Assembly (NCBI RefSeq): GCF_050632395.1
Contig: NZ_CP192600.1
Coordinates: forward strand, 248,001-312,000
Reading direction: 5' to 3'
DNA: 64,000 bases
DNA from: JAUYQR01 sp050632395
GTDB lineage: Bacteria > Pseudomonadota > Alphaproteobacteria > Rhodobacterales > Rhodobacteraceae
Both the position numbers and the translations under genes were made by a program. Of this stretch, positions 1-8,575 are shown piece by piece. Positions within the stretch are counted from its first letter, which is position 1. Each line of letters begins with the position of its first letter. Under the pieces are notes generated by a model. It was not told the origin of the DNA. It worked only from the letters and a program-made list of their open reading frames with translations, and did not search any database.

Positions 1-933
1 CAGACGTTTGCCGATGGCACGCTCAAGATCACCGGCCCACTTGCCGGAGGCGCGCTGATTTCAGGCAGGGTAAACCTGTCGGAAACGGAAATCCGGGTGC
101 CCTCGACGGGCTTTGGCGGCGCGTCTGGGTTGCCTGACCTGCAGCATCGCGCCGAGCCTGCTGCGGTTCAGGATACCCGTCGAAAGGCTGGGATGATGGG
201 TCAAGCGAGCGACGGCCGACAAGCCCAGGGGTCTGGCGCGTTCAGGCTTGACGTAGAACTGCTGGCGCCGAACCGGGTGTACGTCCGCGGTCGGGGCATT
301 GACGCCGAGCTTGGCGGATCACTGAGGCTGACTGGCAGATCCGACGCCATTGTGCCGGCGGGCGAATTCACCCTGATCCGTGGGCGCCTGGACATATTGG
401 GCAAACGGCTGATCCTGTCGCAGGGCAGCATGGTTCTTCAGGGTGATTTCGTGCCCGAGATCAACATTTCTGCCAGCACAGAAAGTGACGGGATTGTCAG
501 CTTTGTCACGATGAACGGACCAGCCAACCAGCCTCAGGTGGAATTCACATCGAACCCGGAGCTGCCGCAGGAGGAGGTGCTGTCGCGCCTGCTGTTCGGG
601 CGGGGGCTCGATACAATTTCCCCGCTGCAGGCAGCGCAGCTTGCCAATGCCGTCGCGGTTCTGGCAGGGCGCGGCGGAGTTGGGGTGATTGGACGGCTTC
701 GGCAAGGCTTTGGCCTGGACGACCTGGATCTCACAACCGGCGAGGACGGAACCGCGTCGCTGCGCGCAGGCAAATACCTCTCCGAGAACGTCTATACCGA
801 GGTTGAGGTGGATCAGGAGGGCAAGAGCCAGATCAACCTGAACCTTGACGTGCGTCCCGGAGTGACGATGAAGGGCCGGGTTGGCGCCGACGGTGATACC
901 GGAATCGGCATCTTTGTCGAACGCGATTACTGA
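1..933 (+). CDS. tamB: TamB translocation/assembly module inner-membrane component, C-terminal part (truncated by window start)
   Basis: The reading frame is open from base 1 and ends with TGA at 931-933, so only the last 310 residues are present; a full TamB is normally well over 1000 residues. This part is the conserved C-terminal DUF490 (TamB) domain: repetitive beta-rich sequence, the segment IPAGEF/RGRLDILGKRL-type strands, and the signature LLFGRGLDTISPLQAAQL near residues 199-216. TamB spans the periplasm and works with the outer-membrane barrel TamA in moving lipids or proteins to the outer membrane. TamA would be expected just upstream, outside the window. The next gene converges on it after 6 bases. 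Confidence 0.85.
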   Translation, partial: QTFADGTLKITGPLAGGALISGRVNLSETEIRVPSTGFGGASGLPDLQHRAEPAAVQDTRRKAGMMGQASDGRQAQGSGAFRLDVELLAPNRVYVRGRGIDAELGGSLRLTGRSDAIVPAGEFTLIRGRLDILGKRLILSQGSMVLQGDFVPEINISASTESDGIVSFVTMNGPANQPQVEFTSNPELPQEEVLSRLLFGRGLDTISPLQAAQLANAVAVLAGRGGVGVIGRLRQGFGLDDLDLTTGEDGTASLRAGKYLSENVYTEVEVDQEGKSQINLNLDVRPGVTMKGRVGADGDTGIGIFVERDY

Positions 934-939
934 GGCCTG

Positions 940-1623
940 TCAGTCGACCGCCAGTTCAAATTCGATGTAGCCTGTTCCCGGGCTGGTCCATTGCCGTGAC
1001 TTGCGGATGACCGACCCTTCAAGCCAGAAATCGTTGGTTATCTTGCCTTCGGCGCGGACACAGGTTTCTTTCAGGTGGATGGTGCGGTGCTGGCGTTCAA
1101 AGATCTCGATGGTCTCGGCCCCGACGCGTGACATCGTACAATCATAGGAGCGGCGGTTGCTCTGGTCGTCTTCGCCCAGAAAGAAATAGGTCCGTTTGTG
1201 CATGCCGTCCACCACGCGCAGATCGACAACAGAAGGGGCCGCTGCAGACATAAGGTCCGGCCCGATTCCCCTTGTCTGAATAAGCACGCCGTCGCGCAAC
1301 GCGAAGGTGGTGCCATCTGTCGTGGACCACGTCACGACGTCGCCCTTTGTGTCGGTCACAGTCACCAGTGCATCCGCTGCGCGCGACGCGATGACGACAC
1401 GCAGGATCGATATGCCGTAAGCCTCCAGATCGGCGCGCGAGGTCCGGGCCACGCCGGAAGTCTGGGTCGCCGGTGACGCCTTTCCGGACACGCGCGCCAT
1501 CGTCGTGCGCGCGAGGCCAGAAATCGCAGAGACCATAGGCGAAGGTTCGGACTTCTCGTTTCCGCAGGCAGCAAGGGCCATTGATGCGGCGCAGACCACC
1601 ACAAGTCGGGTCAATGAGTTCAA
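940..1623 (-). CDS. yjbF: YjbF-family (group 4 capsule GfcB-like) lipoprotein
   Basis: A 227-residue protein with a lipoprotein signal peptide: hydrophobic stretch followed by lipobox LAAC, with the acylated Cys at residue 20. The body (WSTTDGTTFALRDGVLIQTRG and a C-terminal beta-rich region) resembles the YjbF/GfcB family, implicated in exopolysaccharide or group 4 capsule secretion. Its start overlaps the stop of the upstream yjbH-like gene by four bases (ATGA), so the two are translationally coupled. It converges with tamB. Exact biochemical role is not known for the family; placement in the outer membrane or periplasm is inferred from the lipobox. Confidence 0.8.
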   Translation of the reverse strand: MNSLTRLVVVCAASMALAACGNEKSEPSPMVSAISGLARTTMARVSGKASPATQTSGVARTSRADLEAYGISILRVVIASRAADALVTVTDTKGDVVTWSTTDGTTFALRDGVLIQTRGIGPDLMSAAAPSVVDLRVVDGMHKRTYFFLGEDDQSNRRSYDCTMSRVGAETIEIFERQHRTIHLKETCVRAEGKITNDFWLEGSVIRKSRQWTSPGTGYIEFELAVD

Positions 1624-3734
1624 CGCCAGACCCTTCCCCAGCCACGGTCAAGGGAATCCGAATGGTAGTCGCGGATCGATTCGTAAAGCCGGCCGTCAAC
1701 CTCAAGTCGTGCGCCGCCATCGCCGGTCGACGGGCGCAGGGTTGCACCTAGCCCGCCTTTGCTTTGCTGCCCGAGCGCCCAGTTGACTGGAATCGAAAAA
1801 CGAACACCCTTGTCGAAGCCCCCCTCGCCAAAGTCGGCTGAGGACACGTCGGTCACTGTTGCAAAAGCGCCAACGCGCCATCCATTCGCAAACACCCGAT
1901 CCACCGCAATTGTGCCGCCAACGTCTCCGGCGAGGTATCTTCCCACATCCACCTTTCCGACGAAGCCGTTGCCGAAATCGTAGTAGGCCGACAGGTAGCC
2001 GGTCACGATGTCGTAATCATACTCGTCAAACCCAAAGCCACCATCGGTGTCGCGCTGTTTGGAATAGTTAAGCTCCGCCCCAAGGGCGAGCGAACTTTCG
2101 ACTGGCTTCCACAAGAGTTCACCCGAGATGCCCGCGTGCATGCGTTCGAGGTAGCCGACGGTAACCCGTGAATAGATATCTGTCGTGGGGCGAGCATACC
2201 ATGCCAGCGTCAACCTCTCCAACGCCGGGTCGCCAAACTTGCTGTATCGTGACCCGTCCGACCGGACGTGCGGCAAGACCGACGACGAGGGATCACCCGA
2301 ACGATCCGCATTGCCGGCCAGATGCTTGTAGATCGAGCCAGCAAAGATCAGGCCCGGACGGGCGTCGTAGCTTGCGCTCAATCGCACGCCCACATCGCCC
2401 TTGAGCGGCTCACTGACGCGAAGTGCAGGTTTCAGGCTCCAGTTGAACTTGGGATAAAGTTCATCATTCCCTATGGCATTGGCTGGAAGCGGGCCAGCAT
2501 CGCCCAGTGACACACGACTGCGCAGCAGCGACGCGTTGTCGGCGGCGAATTCAAGCTCTTCAATGTCGCTGCGCCGGATCGTCACCTTCGAGGCGCCGAT
2601 GCCGTTCGCCACCGGGACGATTTCGAAAACCTGGATCGAGGCGGGCATTACATGCGACAACGCGCGCGCTGTTCGACCGATGGCTTGCGCGCCGGCGTCG
2701 ATCCGGTTGTTTCTGATCCGCACCTGAACCACGGTCGACGAATAGGCGATATCCTGCACGACGATACCGTCTGCAGCGAGCCGCTTGGCTAGATTGTCGC
2801 GCAGGATGGGACCTGCGTCTTTCTGTTCCACCCATTGGCCGTCGTATGCGTCAGGGTCTTCTGACCGGGAAGGTCGCAGCTTGACCGGCACAGGCGCCGC
2901 GCCCATCAAGCCGCCCGTCGCCCGGTTTTTCGGATCGAGGATCAGATGGAAAACAAGGCCGATCTCGGTTCCGTGCATGGAATAGATGCCGTAACGGGCA
3001 GACGGACCTTTCTGGTATTCGAGGCCAAAGTTGAACGGACTGGTACGCTCCAGAATTCCGCGCTCTTCGGTTTCCAGAAGATAGGCGTCCGACGAATATT
3101 CCGCCTTCATAGTCCAGCGGTCGTTGATCTTGTATTCGATACCGCCGAAGGCAGCCATCTCTCCGCGGAACCATTGGTGTGAATTTGGAGTGCCGGCATC
3201 CCCCGGCTCAAGTGGCGGCCGCGCGCCAAACGGGGCCGTGCTTCCGCCGTAGGTGCCCAATCGACCCCATCCGAGACCTGCGGTAATCTTCGCACGGTCA
3301 GTAAAGGTCTTTGTGGCCGCGATATACTCCGCTGCGAACATGCTGCTGCCAGTGAAATCCTGAAGCCCGATCGTCAGTGACGGCAGATATCGGGTTTCCC
3401 GTAATAGTTGGTAGTGTAAGTCGACACTTCGGTCGTCGAAGGTTGTGCTATCGGTTGGGAACAGCGTGTTCCAGTCGCTCCACTTCTGGAATCGAAACGC
3501 CGCAGACAGGCGCGGTGTGATCTGGAAGCTGATCGTGCCTCGCGTCACCGGCCCGACCATAGATGCACTAAACGAGAAGGTTGCATCGTTCTGCGCATCA
3601 CCGGAGGGCATGTCGATCACGCCGGTGGCCCCGTTGATGTTCAACGATCGGGTCATCTCGGCAGCAGCAGGATACCCAGCCAGCGCCAGCCCGATCAGAA
3701 CTGAAACAGAGGCGAAGCTTCGAAAAAAGGGCAT
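1620..3734 (-). CDS. yjbH: YjbH-family exopolysaccharide outer-membrane protein
   Basis: A 704-residue exported protein: signal peptide at residues 1-26 (ending AAAE), then the YjbH opening motif NINGATGVIDMPSG around 32-45, followed by many alternating beta strands rich in aromatic and glycine residues, consistent with an outer-membrane beta-barrel. YjbH belongs to the E. coli yjbEFGH exopolysaccharide cluster; here only the H and F members are adjacent, in the order H then F, overlapping by four bases. No YjbE or YjbG is seen nearby. The promoter should lie in 3735-3859. Function in polysaccharide export is inferred from family membership. Confidence 0.8.
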   Translation of the reverse strand: MPFFRSFASVSVLIGLALAGYPAAAEMTRSLNINGATGVIDMPSGDAQNDATFSFSASMVGPVTRGTISFQITPRLSAAFRFQKWSDWNTLFPTDSTTFDDRSVDLHYQLLRETRYLPSLTIGLQDFTGSSMFAAEYIAATKTFTDRAKITAGLGWGRLGTYGGSTAPFGARPPLEPGDAGTPNSHQWFRGEMAAFGGIEYKINDRWTMKAEYSSDAYLLETEERGILERTSPFNFGLEYQKGPSARYGIYSMHGTEIGLVFHLILDPKNRATGGLMGAAPVPVKLRPSRSEDPDAYDGQWVEQKDAGPILRDNLAKRLAADGIVVQDIAYSSTVVQVRIRNNRIDAGAQAIGRTARALSHVMPASIQVFEIVPVANGIGASKVTIRRSDIEELEFAADNASLLRSRVSLGDAGPLPANAIGNDELYPKFNWSLKPALRVSEPLKGDVGVRLSASYDARPGLIFAGSIYKHLAGNADRSGDPSSSVLPHVRSDGSRYSKFGDPALERLTLAWYARPTTDIYSRVTVGYLERMHAGISGELLWKPVESSLALGAELNYSKQRDTDGGFGFDEYDYDIVTGYLSAYYDFGNGFVGKVDVGRYLAGDVGGTIAVDRVFANGWRVGAFATVTDVSSADFGEGGFDKGVRFSIPVNWALGQQSKGGLGATLRPSTGDGGARLEVDGRLYESIRDYHSDSLDRGWGRVWR

Positions 3735-3859
3735 AGCGTCCGCTATTTGGGAGATGGTGACAGTCTAGGGAAGGGTGCCTGCCATCGGCAAGACCTATTG
3801 TAGTGTTACCCCGCATTGGCCCAACATGCTGCGCGTGAAAGCGCCGGCCAGGATCACGC

Positions 3860-4309
3860 TCAGGTGCCGTCTTCTTCAAGACGCAGGCGCAATTCGCGCA
3901 GAACCGACAAAAGCCCCTTCACACGGTCTTGGCCCAAGGTCTGTACCACTTCGCCGATCAAGGGAACGACGCTGGCAACCGCAGAGTCGCGCGCGGAACG
4001 GCCTGACGGGCTGATCGCGACGAACTTCTGGCGGGCATCCTCCCAATCGGGCCGGATATGGATGTGACCGGCCCATTCAAGTTTTGCCAGAGTGTTGGTC
4101 ATGGCACCCCGGGTCACGTGAAACGACCGGGCCAGTTGCGCCGGGGTGCGTTCATCGCCGATCCGGGCCAGATGATTGAGCACCGAGAAATGCGACAGCT
4201 CCATCCCCTTGGGAAGCACGCGGGATATACGGCTTCGGGCCAACTGGTCTGCCATGAAAAGCTCGCCAAAAAGCGCGATGGCGATGTCTTCGGTCTTTTC
4301 ATTGCTCAT
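3860..4309 (-). CDS. MarR-family transcriptional regulator
   Basis: 149 residues with a winged helix-turn-helix of the MarR type: recognition-helix region TRGAMTNTLAKLEWAGHI near residues 87-104, followed by the wing with the family D-x-R pattern (DWEDARQKFVAIS). Helices at both ends would make the dimer interface. The start overlaps the stop of the nitrilase-family gene by four bases, so it is the last member of the operon glutaredoxin, amidase, regulator. It may respond to an oxidised or phenolic ligand, as MarR proteins often do, but the ligand cannot be told from sequence. Confidence 0.85.
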   Translation of the reverse strand: MSNEKTEDIAIALFGELFMADQLARSRISRVLPKGMELSHFSVLNHLARIGDERTPAQLARSFHVTRGAMTNTLAKLEWAGHIHIRPDWEDARQKFVAISPSGRSARDSAVASVVPLIGEVVQTLGQDRVKGLLSVLRELRLRLEEDGT

Positions 4310-5136
4310 GGGCCGTCAAAGCCCCGGTCGTGACTAAGCGATGGCACGCGACGCCGAGCCTCGGCCACGCGCGACAGATCGAGATCGACAAGCGTTACGC
4401 CCGCTTCGGTTCCACCATCTGCAAGAATTTCACCCCAGGGAGCCACGGCAAGCGATTGGCCATGCGTGCGCCGGCCCTTGCGGTGGGTTTCGGCATGAAA
4501 GCCAGTCTGAGCGGGCGCAAGCACAAAGCATCCCGTTTCGATCGCGCGTGCGCGCAGCAAGATTTCCCAATGGGCGGCACCGGTGATGTGGTTGAAGGCC
4601 GCCGGCACGGTCAGGATGTCGGCCCCGGCCTGAGCAAGGCGACGGTAGAGGCCCGGAAAGCGCAAATCATAGCAGATCGTCATTCCGATAGCGCCGAACG
4701 GCGTGTCGTGCACAACGGCGCTCTGTCCCGGCCTGTAGCCTTGGCTTTCGCGGTAAACTTCGGTTTCCGACACATTGACATCGAACATGTGAATCTTGTC
4801 GTAGCGCGCCGCGACTTTCCCGTCTGGCCCGACCAGAAACGACCGGTTGGCGAAACGTCCGTCCGCATCCTCGGTCAACAGCCCCAGCGAACCAATCAGC
4901 AGCCAGACTTCATGCGCGTTGGCCTTCGCGCATAAGGCGGCAAGCGTTTCATCCTGTGCTTCGTGCCGAAACACCGACCTTTGATGCGCCCGGTCCGACG
5001 AAAGTCCGTTAGTCAATTCCGGCGTGAGGATGAAATCAGCTCCGCCTGATGCAGCCTGATCGACAAGGTCTTGCGTGACCCGAAGATTGTCGACCGGATC
5101 GTCGGTGACATTGAGTTGGACCAGTCCAGCCCGCAT
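4306..5136 (-). CDS. Carbon-nitrogen hydrolase, Nit1/deaminated-glutathione amidase type
   Basis: A 276-residue nitrilase-superfamily enzyme with a complete catalytic triad: Glu40 (in TPELTNG), Lys114 (in YDKIHMFDV) and Cys155 (in ICYDLRFPG). The KIHMFDV and CYDLRFP wording is typical of the Nit1 branch, whose members hydrolyse deaminated glutathione, a side product of transaminases, back to usable parts. Adjacency to a glutaredoxin (1-base overlap) fits a glutathione housekeeping role. It could instead act on another omega-amide; the branch assignment is by motif resemblance only. Confidence 0.82.
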   Translation of the reverse strand: MRAGLVQLNVTDDPVDNLRVTQDLVDQAASGGADFILTPELTNGLSSDRAHQRSVFRHEAQDETLAALCAKANAHEVWLLIGSLGLLTEDADGRFANRSFLVGPDGKVAARYDKIHMFDVNVSETEVYRESQGYRPGQSAVVHDTPFGAIGMTICYDLRFPGLYRRLAQAGADILTVPAAFNHITGAAHWEILLRARAIETGCFVLAPAQTGFHAETHRKGRRTHGQSLAVAPWGEILADGGTEAGVTLVDLDLSRVAEARRRVPSLSHDRGFDGP

Positions 5137-5393
5137 CAGCTGGCCAACAGCGGGTCAAGCTTGTCGGCATCGTCAAGCGCGTGCAAATCGTCAGAACCCC
5201 CGATGTGCAGGTCGCCGATGAAGATCTGCGGAACGGTTCGCCTGCCACCTGCGCGGGCTGTCATGGCCTGCCGTAAGTCGGGATCGCGGCTAACGTCGAT
5301 CTCGTTGATCGAGACGGCCTTTTTCGCCAGCAATCTCTTTGCGGCGATGCAGTAGGGGCAATATGGCGTGGTGTAGATGTCGATTTGCGGCAT
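5136..5393 (-). CDS. grxC: Glutaredoxin 3
   Basis: 85 residues, the normal length for a small dithiol glutaredoxin. Active-site CPYC is at residues 12-15 (TTPYCPYCIAAK), followed by the cis-proline motif TVPQIFIG and the glutathione-binding GGSDDL near the C-terminus. It reduces protein and low-molecular disulfides in the cytoplasm using glutathione. It lies first in a three-gene leftward operon with the amidase and the MarR regulator, whose start it touches by one base. ComF lies 37 bases upstream on the same strand and may share the transcript. Confidence 0.92.
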   Translation of the reverse strand: MPQIDIYTTPYCPYCIAAKRLLAKKAVSINEIDVSRDPDLRQAMTARAGGRRTVPQIFIGDLHIGGSDDLHALDDADKLDPLLAS

Positions 5394-5430
5394 GACGACC
5401 TTCCGAGTGACCCATGCCGACTATATGCAT

Positions 5431-6153
5431 TTAGGCGTCCTTCGCAACGCGGGCCAGACTGAGAACCGACACGGATGCGGCACCTGCGGCAAACAATGCC
5501 TCGGTAGCAGCAGCGAAGGTTGCGCCAGAGGTCATGACATCGTCCACAAGCAGGATCTCGCGTTGGTCCACCAGCTTTCGGTGTCTTTCCGGCACGGCAA
5601 AGGCATCGCGCAGATTGGCAAAGCGGGCATCGCGATTGCGGCCTTCCTGGCTGCCAGTGGTGCGGCGCCGGATCAGTCCGTCCGGGCAGCTTTCCAGACC
5701 GGCCAGTTTTGCGACTGCCGAAGACAGCAGGGCCGCCTGATTGTAGCGCCGCCTGAACAGCCGGAACCAGTGCAGGGGAACCGGAATGGCCAGCATGTTC
5801 TGCTTGAGCATCGGCCGCGCGACCTTGTGCATCCAAAGGGCCGCAGGACGGGCAAGATCAAGCCGGTCGCCATGCTTCAAGGCAAGCACAATGCGCCGCC
5901 CGTTATCCTTGTAAAGCATAGCAGCGCGGCCCTGGCTCCACGGACGTGCAATTGTCATGCAATCATCGCAAAGAACGGTGCGTTCAGAATCCTCGCCCTG
6001 AAGCGGAACGCCGCACAGGTCGCAGACCAGGCCTGCGATGAACGACGTTTCACGCCAGCAATCGCCGCACAGCCCGAAATCCGACGTGACACCGGCCCCG
6101 CAGCTGATGCATTGGGGCGGGTAAAGAACCTGGAGCGCTTCTTGCAAACCCAC
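5431..6153 (-). CDS. comF: ComF-family double-zinc-ribbon phosphoribosyltransferase-like protein
   Basis: 240 residues. The N-terminus carries four Cys pairs (C15/C18, C29/C32, C44/C47, C62/C65) forming a double zinc ribbon, and the C-terminal half has the phosphoribosyltransferase PRPP loop ILLVDDVMTSGAT at about residues 200-212. This arrangement defines ComF, needed for DNA uptake in naturally competent bacteria and broadly conserved elsewhere without known substrate. The start codon is GTG at 6153-6151. Only 23 bases separate it from the divergent methyltransferase gene. Confidence 0.88.
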   Translation of the reverse strand: MGLQEALQVLYPPQCISCGAGVTSDFGLCGDCWRETSFIAGLVCDLCGVPLQGEDSERTVLCDDCMTIARPWSQGRAAMLYKDNGRRIVLALKHGDRLDLARPAALWMHKVARPMLKQNMLAIPVPLHWFRLFRRRYNQAALLSSAVAKLAGLESCPDGLIRRRTTGSQEGRNRDARFANLRDAFAVPERHRKLVDQREILLVDDVMTSGATFAAATEALFAAGAASVSVLSLARVAKDA

Positions 6154-6176
6154 CTCAGCCCCCTAAGCTTACCACG

Positions 6177-7016
6177 ATGAAAGAGCATCCCAAACTTACC
6201 GACTGTGCCGCTCTGACGCGCAACCGGCAACGGGCCATGAGTAGTGCCGCCCATCAAGGGGCAAGTTTTCTGCACGACGCCATGATCGCCGACGTTCAGG
6301 AAAGACTGAACGAGGTTAACAGAACCTTTACGGACCCCGTGATCGTCACGGGTTTTCCGGAATTCTGGCAAAGCGCGCTTCCGCAGGCCAAGATCGTGCC
6401 TGATGATGACGTTCTTTCGCTGGAACGGTCGCGGCACGATCTGGTGATTCACGCGATGGGGCTGCACTGGGCGAATGACCCACTTGGTCAGCTTGTTCAA
6501 TGCAGGCTTGCCCTGAGGCCCGACGGTCTGTTCATGGCGCAGTTTCTGGGCGGAAGAACGCTTCAGCAGTTGCGCGCCTGTCTGGCGCATGCCGAAGCCT
6601 CCGTCACCGGCGGTGTGTCACCGCGCGTTTTGCCGATGGCCGAGATCCGCGATCTGGGCGATCTGCTGCACCGCGCCGGATTTGCGATGCCGGTGGCCGA
6701 CAGTACCTTGCAGACGGTTCTTTACGGATCGCCCTACGCCCTGCTTAGCGACTTGCGCGCAATGGGGGAAACCAACGCCTTGACCGGTCGTCTGCGGCAC
6801 CCGACCAGACGGTCGATCATCACCGAGGCCATGACAATCTATGCTGCCACCTATGGTGACGCTGACGGAAAAATTCCCGCAAGCTTCGAGATCATGAGTC
6901 TGACCGGCTGGGCACCCGACGCAAGCCAGCCAAAAGCACTTCGCCCCGGATCTGCACAGCAACGGCTGGCCGATGCCCTTAACGCGCAAGAGCGGCGACT
7001 TTCCGACGAAGGTTGA
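6177..7016 (+). CDS. BioC/NDUFAF5-like methyltransferase-fold protein
   Basis: 279 residues resembling the alphaproteobacterial NDUFAF5/BioC-like group of class I methyltransferases: an N-terminal LTDCAALTRNRQRA segment, a fold with DLVIHAMGLHWANDPLGQL (motif IV region, near residues 90-108) and a C-terminal domain with ITEAMTIYAATYG. The glycine-rich SAM motif I is poorly developed (VIVTGFPEF), so SAM binding is less certain than the fold. The mitochondrial homologue NDUFAF5 hydroxylates an arginine in complex I. It starts 23 bases from the divergent comF and precedes hemH by about 53 bases. Confidence 0.72.
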   Translation: MKEHPKLTDCAALTRNRQRAMSSAAHQGASFLHDAMIADVQERLNEVNRTFTDPVIVTGFPEFWQSALPQAKIVPDDDVLSLERSRHDLVIHAMGLHWANDPLGQLVQCRLALRPDGLFMAQFLGGRTLQQLRACLAHAEASVTGGVSPRVLPMAEIRDLGDLLHRAGFAMPVADSTLQTVLYGSPYALLSDLRAMGETNALTGRLRHPTRRSIITEAMTIYAATYGDADGKIPASFEIMSLTGWAPDASQPKALRPGSAQQRLADALNAQERRLSDEG

Positions 7017-7069
7017 CCCCGGGCCATAAGCCTTTATGTCCGGCTGTAACGATTTTCAGGATCAAAGCG

Positions 7070-8185
7070 ATGCTTGACACCAAGGCGGGCCAGACCCCGC
7101 AATACGATACAGGGCTGCAGGAACCGTCGATCGACAGGCCGGGAGAGGGGCGTTTGCAGCATGCTCCGGCAGACCATCCACCAGTCCGCCGCGCTAAGAT
7201 CGGTGTCCTGCTCGCCAACCTCGGCACGCCGGACAACTACGATTACTGGTCGATGCGGCGATATCTGAACGAATTCCTTTCGGACAAGCGGGTGGTCGAT
7301 TATGCTAGCTGGAAATGGCAGCCGCTATTGCAGCTTATCATTCTGACGAAGCGACCTTTTTCATCAGGTGCCAACTACAAGCTGATCTGGAACCATGAGA
7401 AGAACGAAAGTCCGCTTCTGACGATCACGAAAGACCAGACCAAGGCGATCGCCGCAGTCATGGAAGAGCGGCACGGAGCTAACATCATCGTCGATTTCTG
7501 CATGCGCTACGGAAATCCGTCTACCGAGTCCAAGGTGCGCGCGATGGTCGAGGCGGGTTGCGAACGCATTCTGTTCTTCCCACTTTACCCACATTATGCC
7601 GGTGCCACGTCTGCTACTGCGAATGATCAATTCTTTCGGGCACTTATGAAGGAACAGCGCCAGCCGGCAGTCCGAACGGTAGCGGAATATTTCGACCATC
7701 CGCTCTACATCGACGCATTGGCACAATCGGTCACCTCCGCCTACGCCGCCCTTGATCACCACCCGGACGTCTTGGTGGCTAGCTATCACGGGATGCCAAA
7801 ACGATACCTGATGCAGGGTGATCCCTATCATTGCCAATGTGCGAAGACTTCGCGACTGCTGCGCGAACGGCTTGGCTGGGAGAAGGGGTCAATTGACACG
7901 ACGTTCCAGTCTGTCTTCGGGCCAGAAGAATGGTTGAAGCCCTACACCGTGGAACACGTGGCCGAACTGGCGAAAGCGGGGAAGAAACGGATCGCCGTAA
8001 TGGCACCGGCCTTTTCAGCCGACTGCATCGAAACGCTTGAAGAGATAAATGGCGAAATCCGCGAAGCATTTCTGCACGCTGGAGGCGAATCGTTCACTTA
8101 TATTCCGTGTCTCAATGACAGTGCCGCGCATATCGAAGCACTTGCAAAGGTGATCGAGGAAAACCTATCCGGGTGGCTTGGCTGA
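7070..8185 (+). CDS. hemH: Ferrochelatase
   Basis: 371 residues. It inserts Fe2+ into protoporphyrin IX, the last step of heme synthesis. Recognised by KIGVLLANLGTPD at the N-terminus, the catalytic-His motif SYHGMPKRY, the nearby Cys cluster YHCQCAKTS often seen in bacterial enzymes, and AFSADCIETLEEI with the conserved Glu near the C-terminus. An upstream in-frame start at 7013 exists, but the ATG at 7070 has the CAGGA Shine-Dalgarno at 7057-7061 and matches the family's usual start. A hairpin follows at 8202-8224. Another heme gene, hemJ, lies at 46977. Confidence 0.95.
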   Translation: MLDTKAGQTPQYDTGLQEPSIDRPGEGRLQHAPADHPPVRRAKIGVLLANLGTPDNYDYWSMRRYLNEFLSDKRVVDYASWKWQPLLQLIILTKRPFSSGANYKLIWNHEKNESPLLTITKDQTKAIAAVMEERHGANIIVDFCMRYGNPSTESKVRAMVEAGCERILFFPLYPHYAGATSATANDQFFRALMKEQRQPAVRTVAEYFDHPLYIDALAQSVTSAYAALDHHPDVLVASYHGMPKRYLMQGDPYHCQCAKTSRLLRERLGWEKGSIDTTFQSVFGPEEWLKPYTVEHVAELAKAGKKRIAVMAPAFSADCIETLEEINGEIREAFLHAGGESFTYIPCLNDSAAHIEALAKVIEENLSGWLG

Positions 8186-8201
8186 CAGGCAAAAAAGAAA
8201 A

Positions 8202-8224
8202 GGACGGCAGGATACCCGCCGTCC
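8202..8224. terminator. Bidirectional hairpin terminator between hemH and the small secreted-protein gene
   Basis: Inverted repeat GGACGGC (8202-8208) with GCCGTCC (8218-8224), extended by two inner GC pairs around a 3-base loop. Read on the minus strand the stem is followed by a T-rich run (CCTTTTCTTTTTT), giving a good intrinsic terminator for the small gene at 8247-8429; on the plus strand the downstream run is weaker but it still lies 17 bases after the hemH stop. Confidence 0.75.
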
Positions 8225-8246
8225 CTTCCTTATTCTGGTCGAAAGA

Positions 8247-8429
8247 TTAGCTCGACGAGACAGCAGCTGCGATCACGAGCAGCAGCAGCAGCGGAACAAT
8301 GATGCCGCCAGCCGACGACGAGGTCGCAGCTTCGACAACTTCCGGTTCCATAACAGGCTCAGCCATACCACCAGCGAAGGAAGCAGTGGCGACAGCGGTA
8401 AGCGCGGCAGCGAGCGCGAGTTTCTTCAT
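8247..8429 (-). CDS. Small secreted or membrane-anchored Ala/Val-rich protein
   Basis: A 60-residue protein with a clear signal peptide (MKKLALAAALTAVATASFAGG, cleavage likely after SFA near residue 19) and a C-terminal hydrophobic stretch GGIIVPLLLLLVIAAAV that could anchor it in the membrane. A strong Shine-Dalgarno (TGGAGGTTAAC before ATG) and a proper intrinsic terminator support expression as its own transcript. Similar tiny proteins are common in Rhodobacterales; function unknown. The mature part is only about 40 residues, acidic then hydrophobic. Confidence 0.75.
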   Translation of the reverse strand: MKKLALAAALTAVATASFAGGMAEPVMEPEVVEAATSSSAGGIIVPLLLLLVIAAAVSSS

Positions 8430-8575
8430 GTTAACCTCCAGTTAATGCGTGCCACCGAAGTTTTCAGAGGCGGCGACACGCTCCCAAGACTATCCTCATA
8501 CAAGACGTGTAACCAGCAGACGTCCCGAAAAGCAATTGGAGAAGTTCATTTTGTTCGGACGCTTCTGTCGTTTTG

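Noticed and set aside
4110..4125. parS-like sequence CGGGTCACGTGAAACG in the MarR gene
   Set aside because: Only the right arm and centre match; four mismatches to the parS consensus, and it is 42 kb from parAB and the origin.
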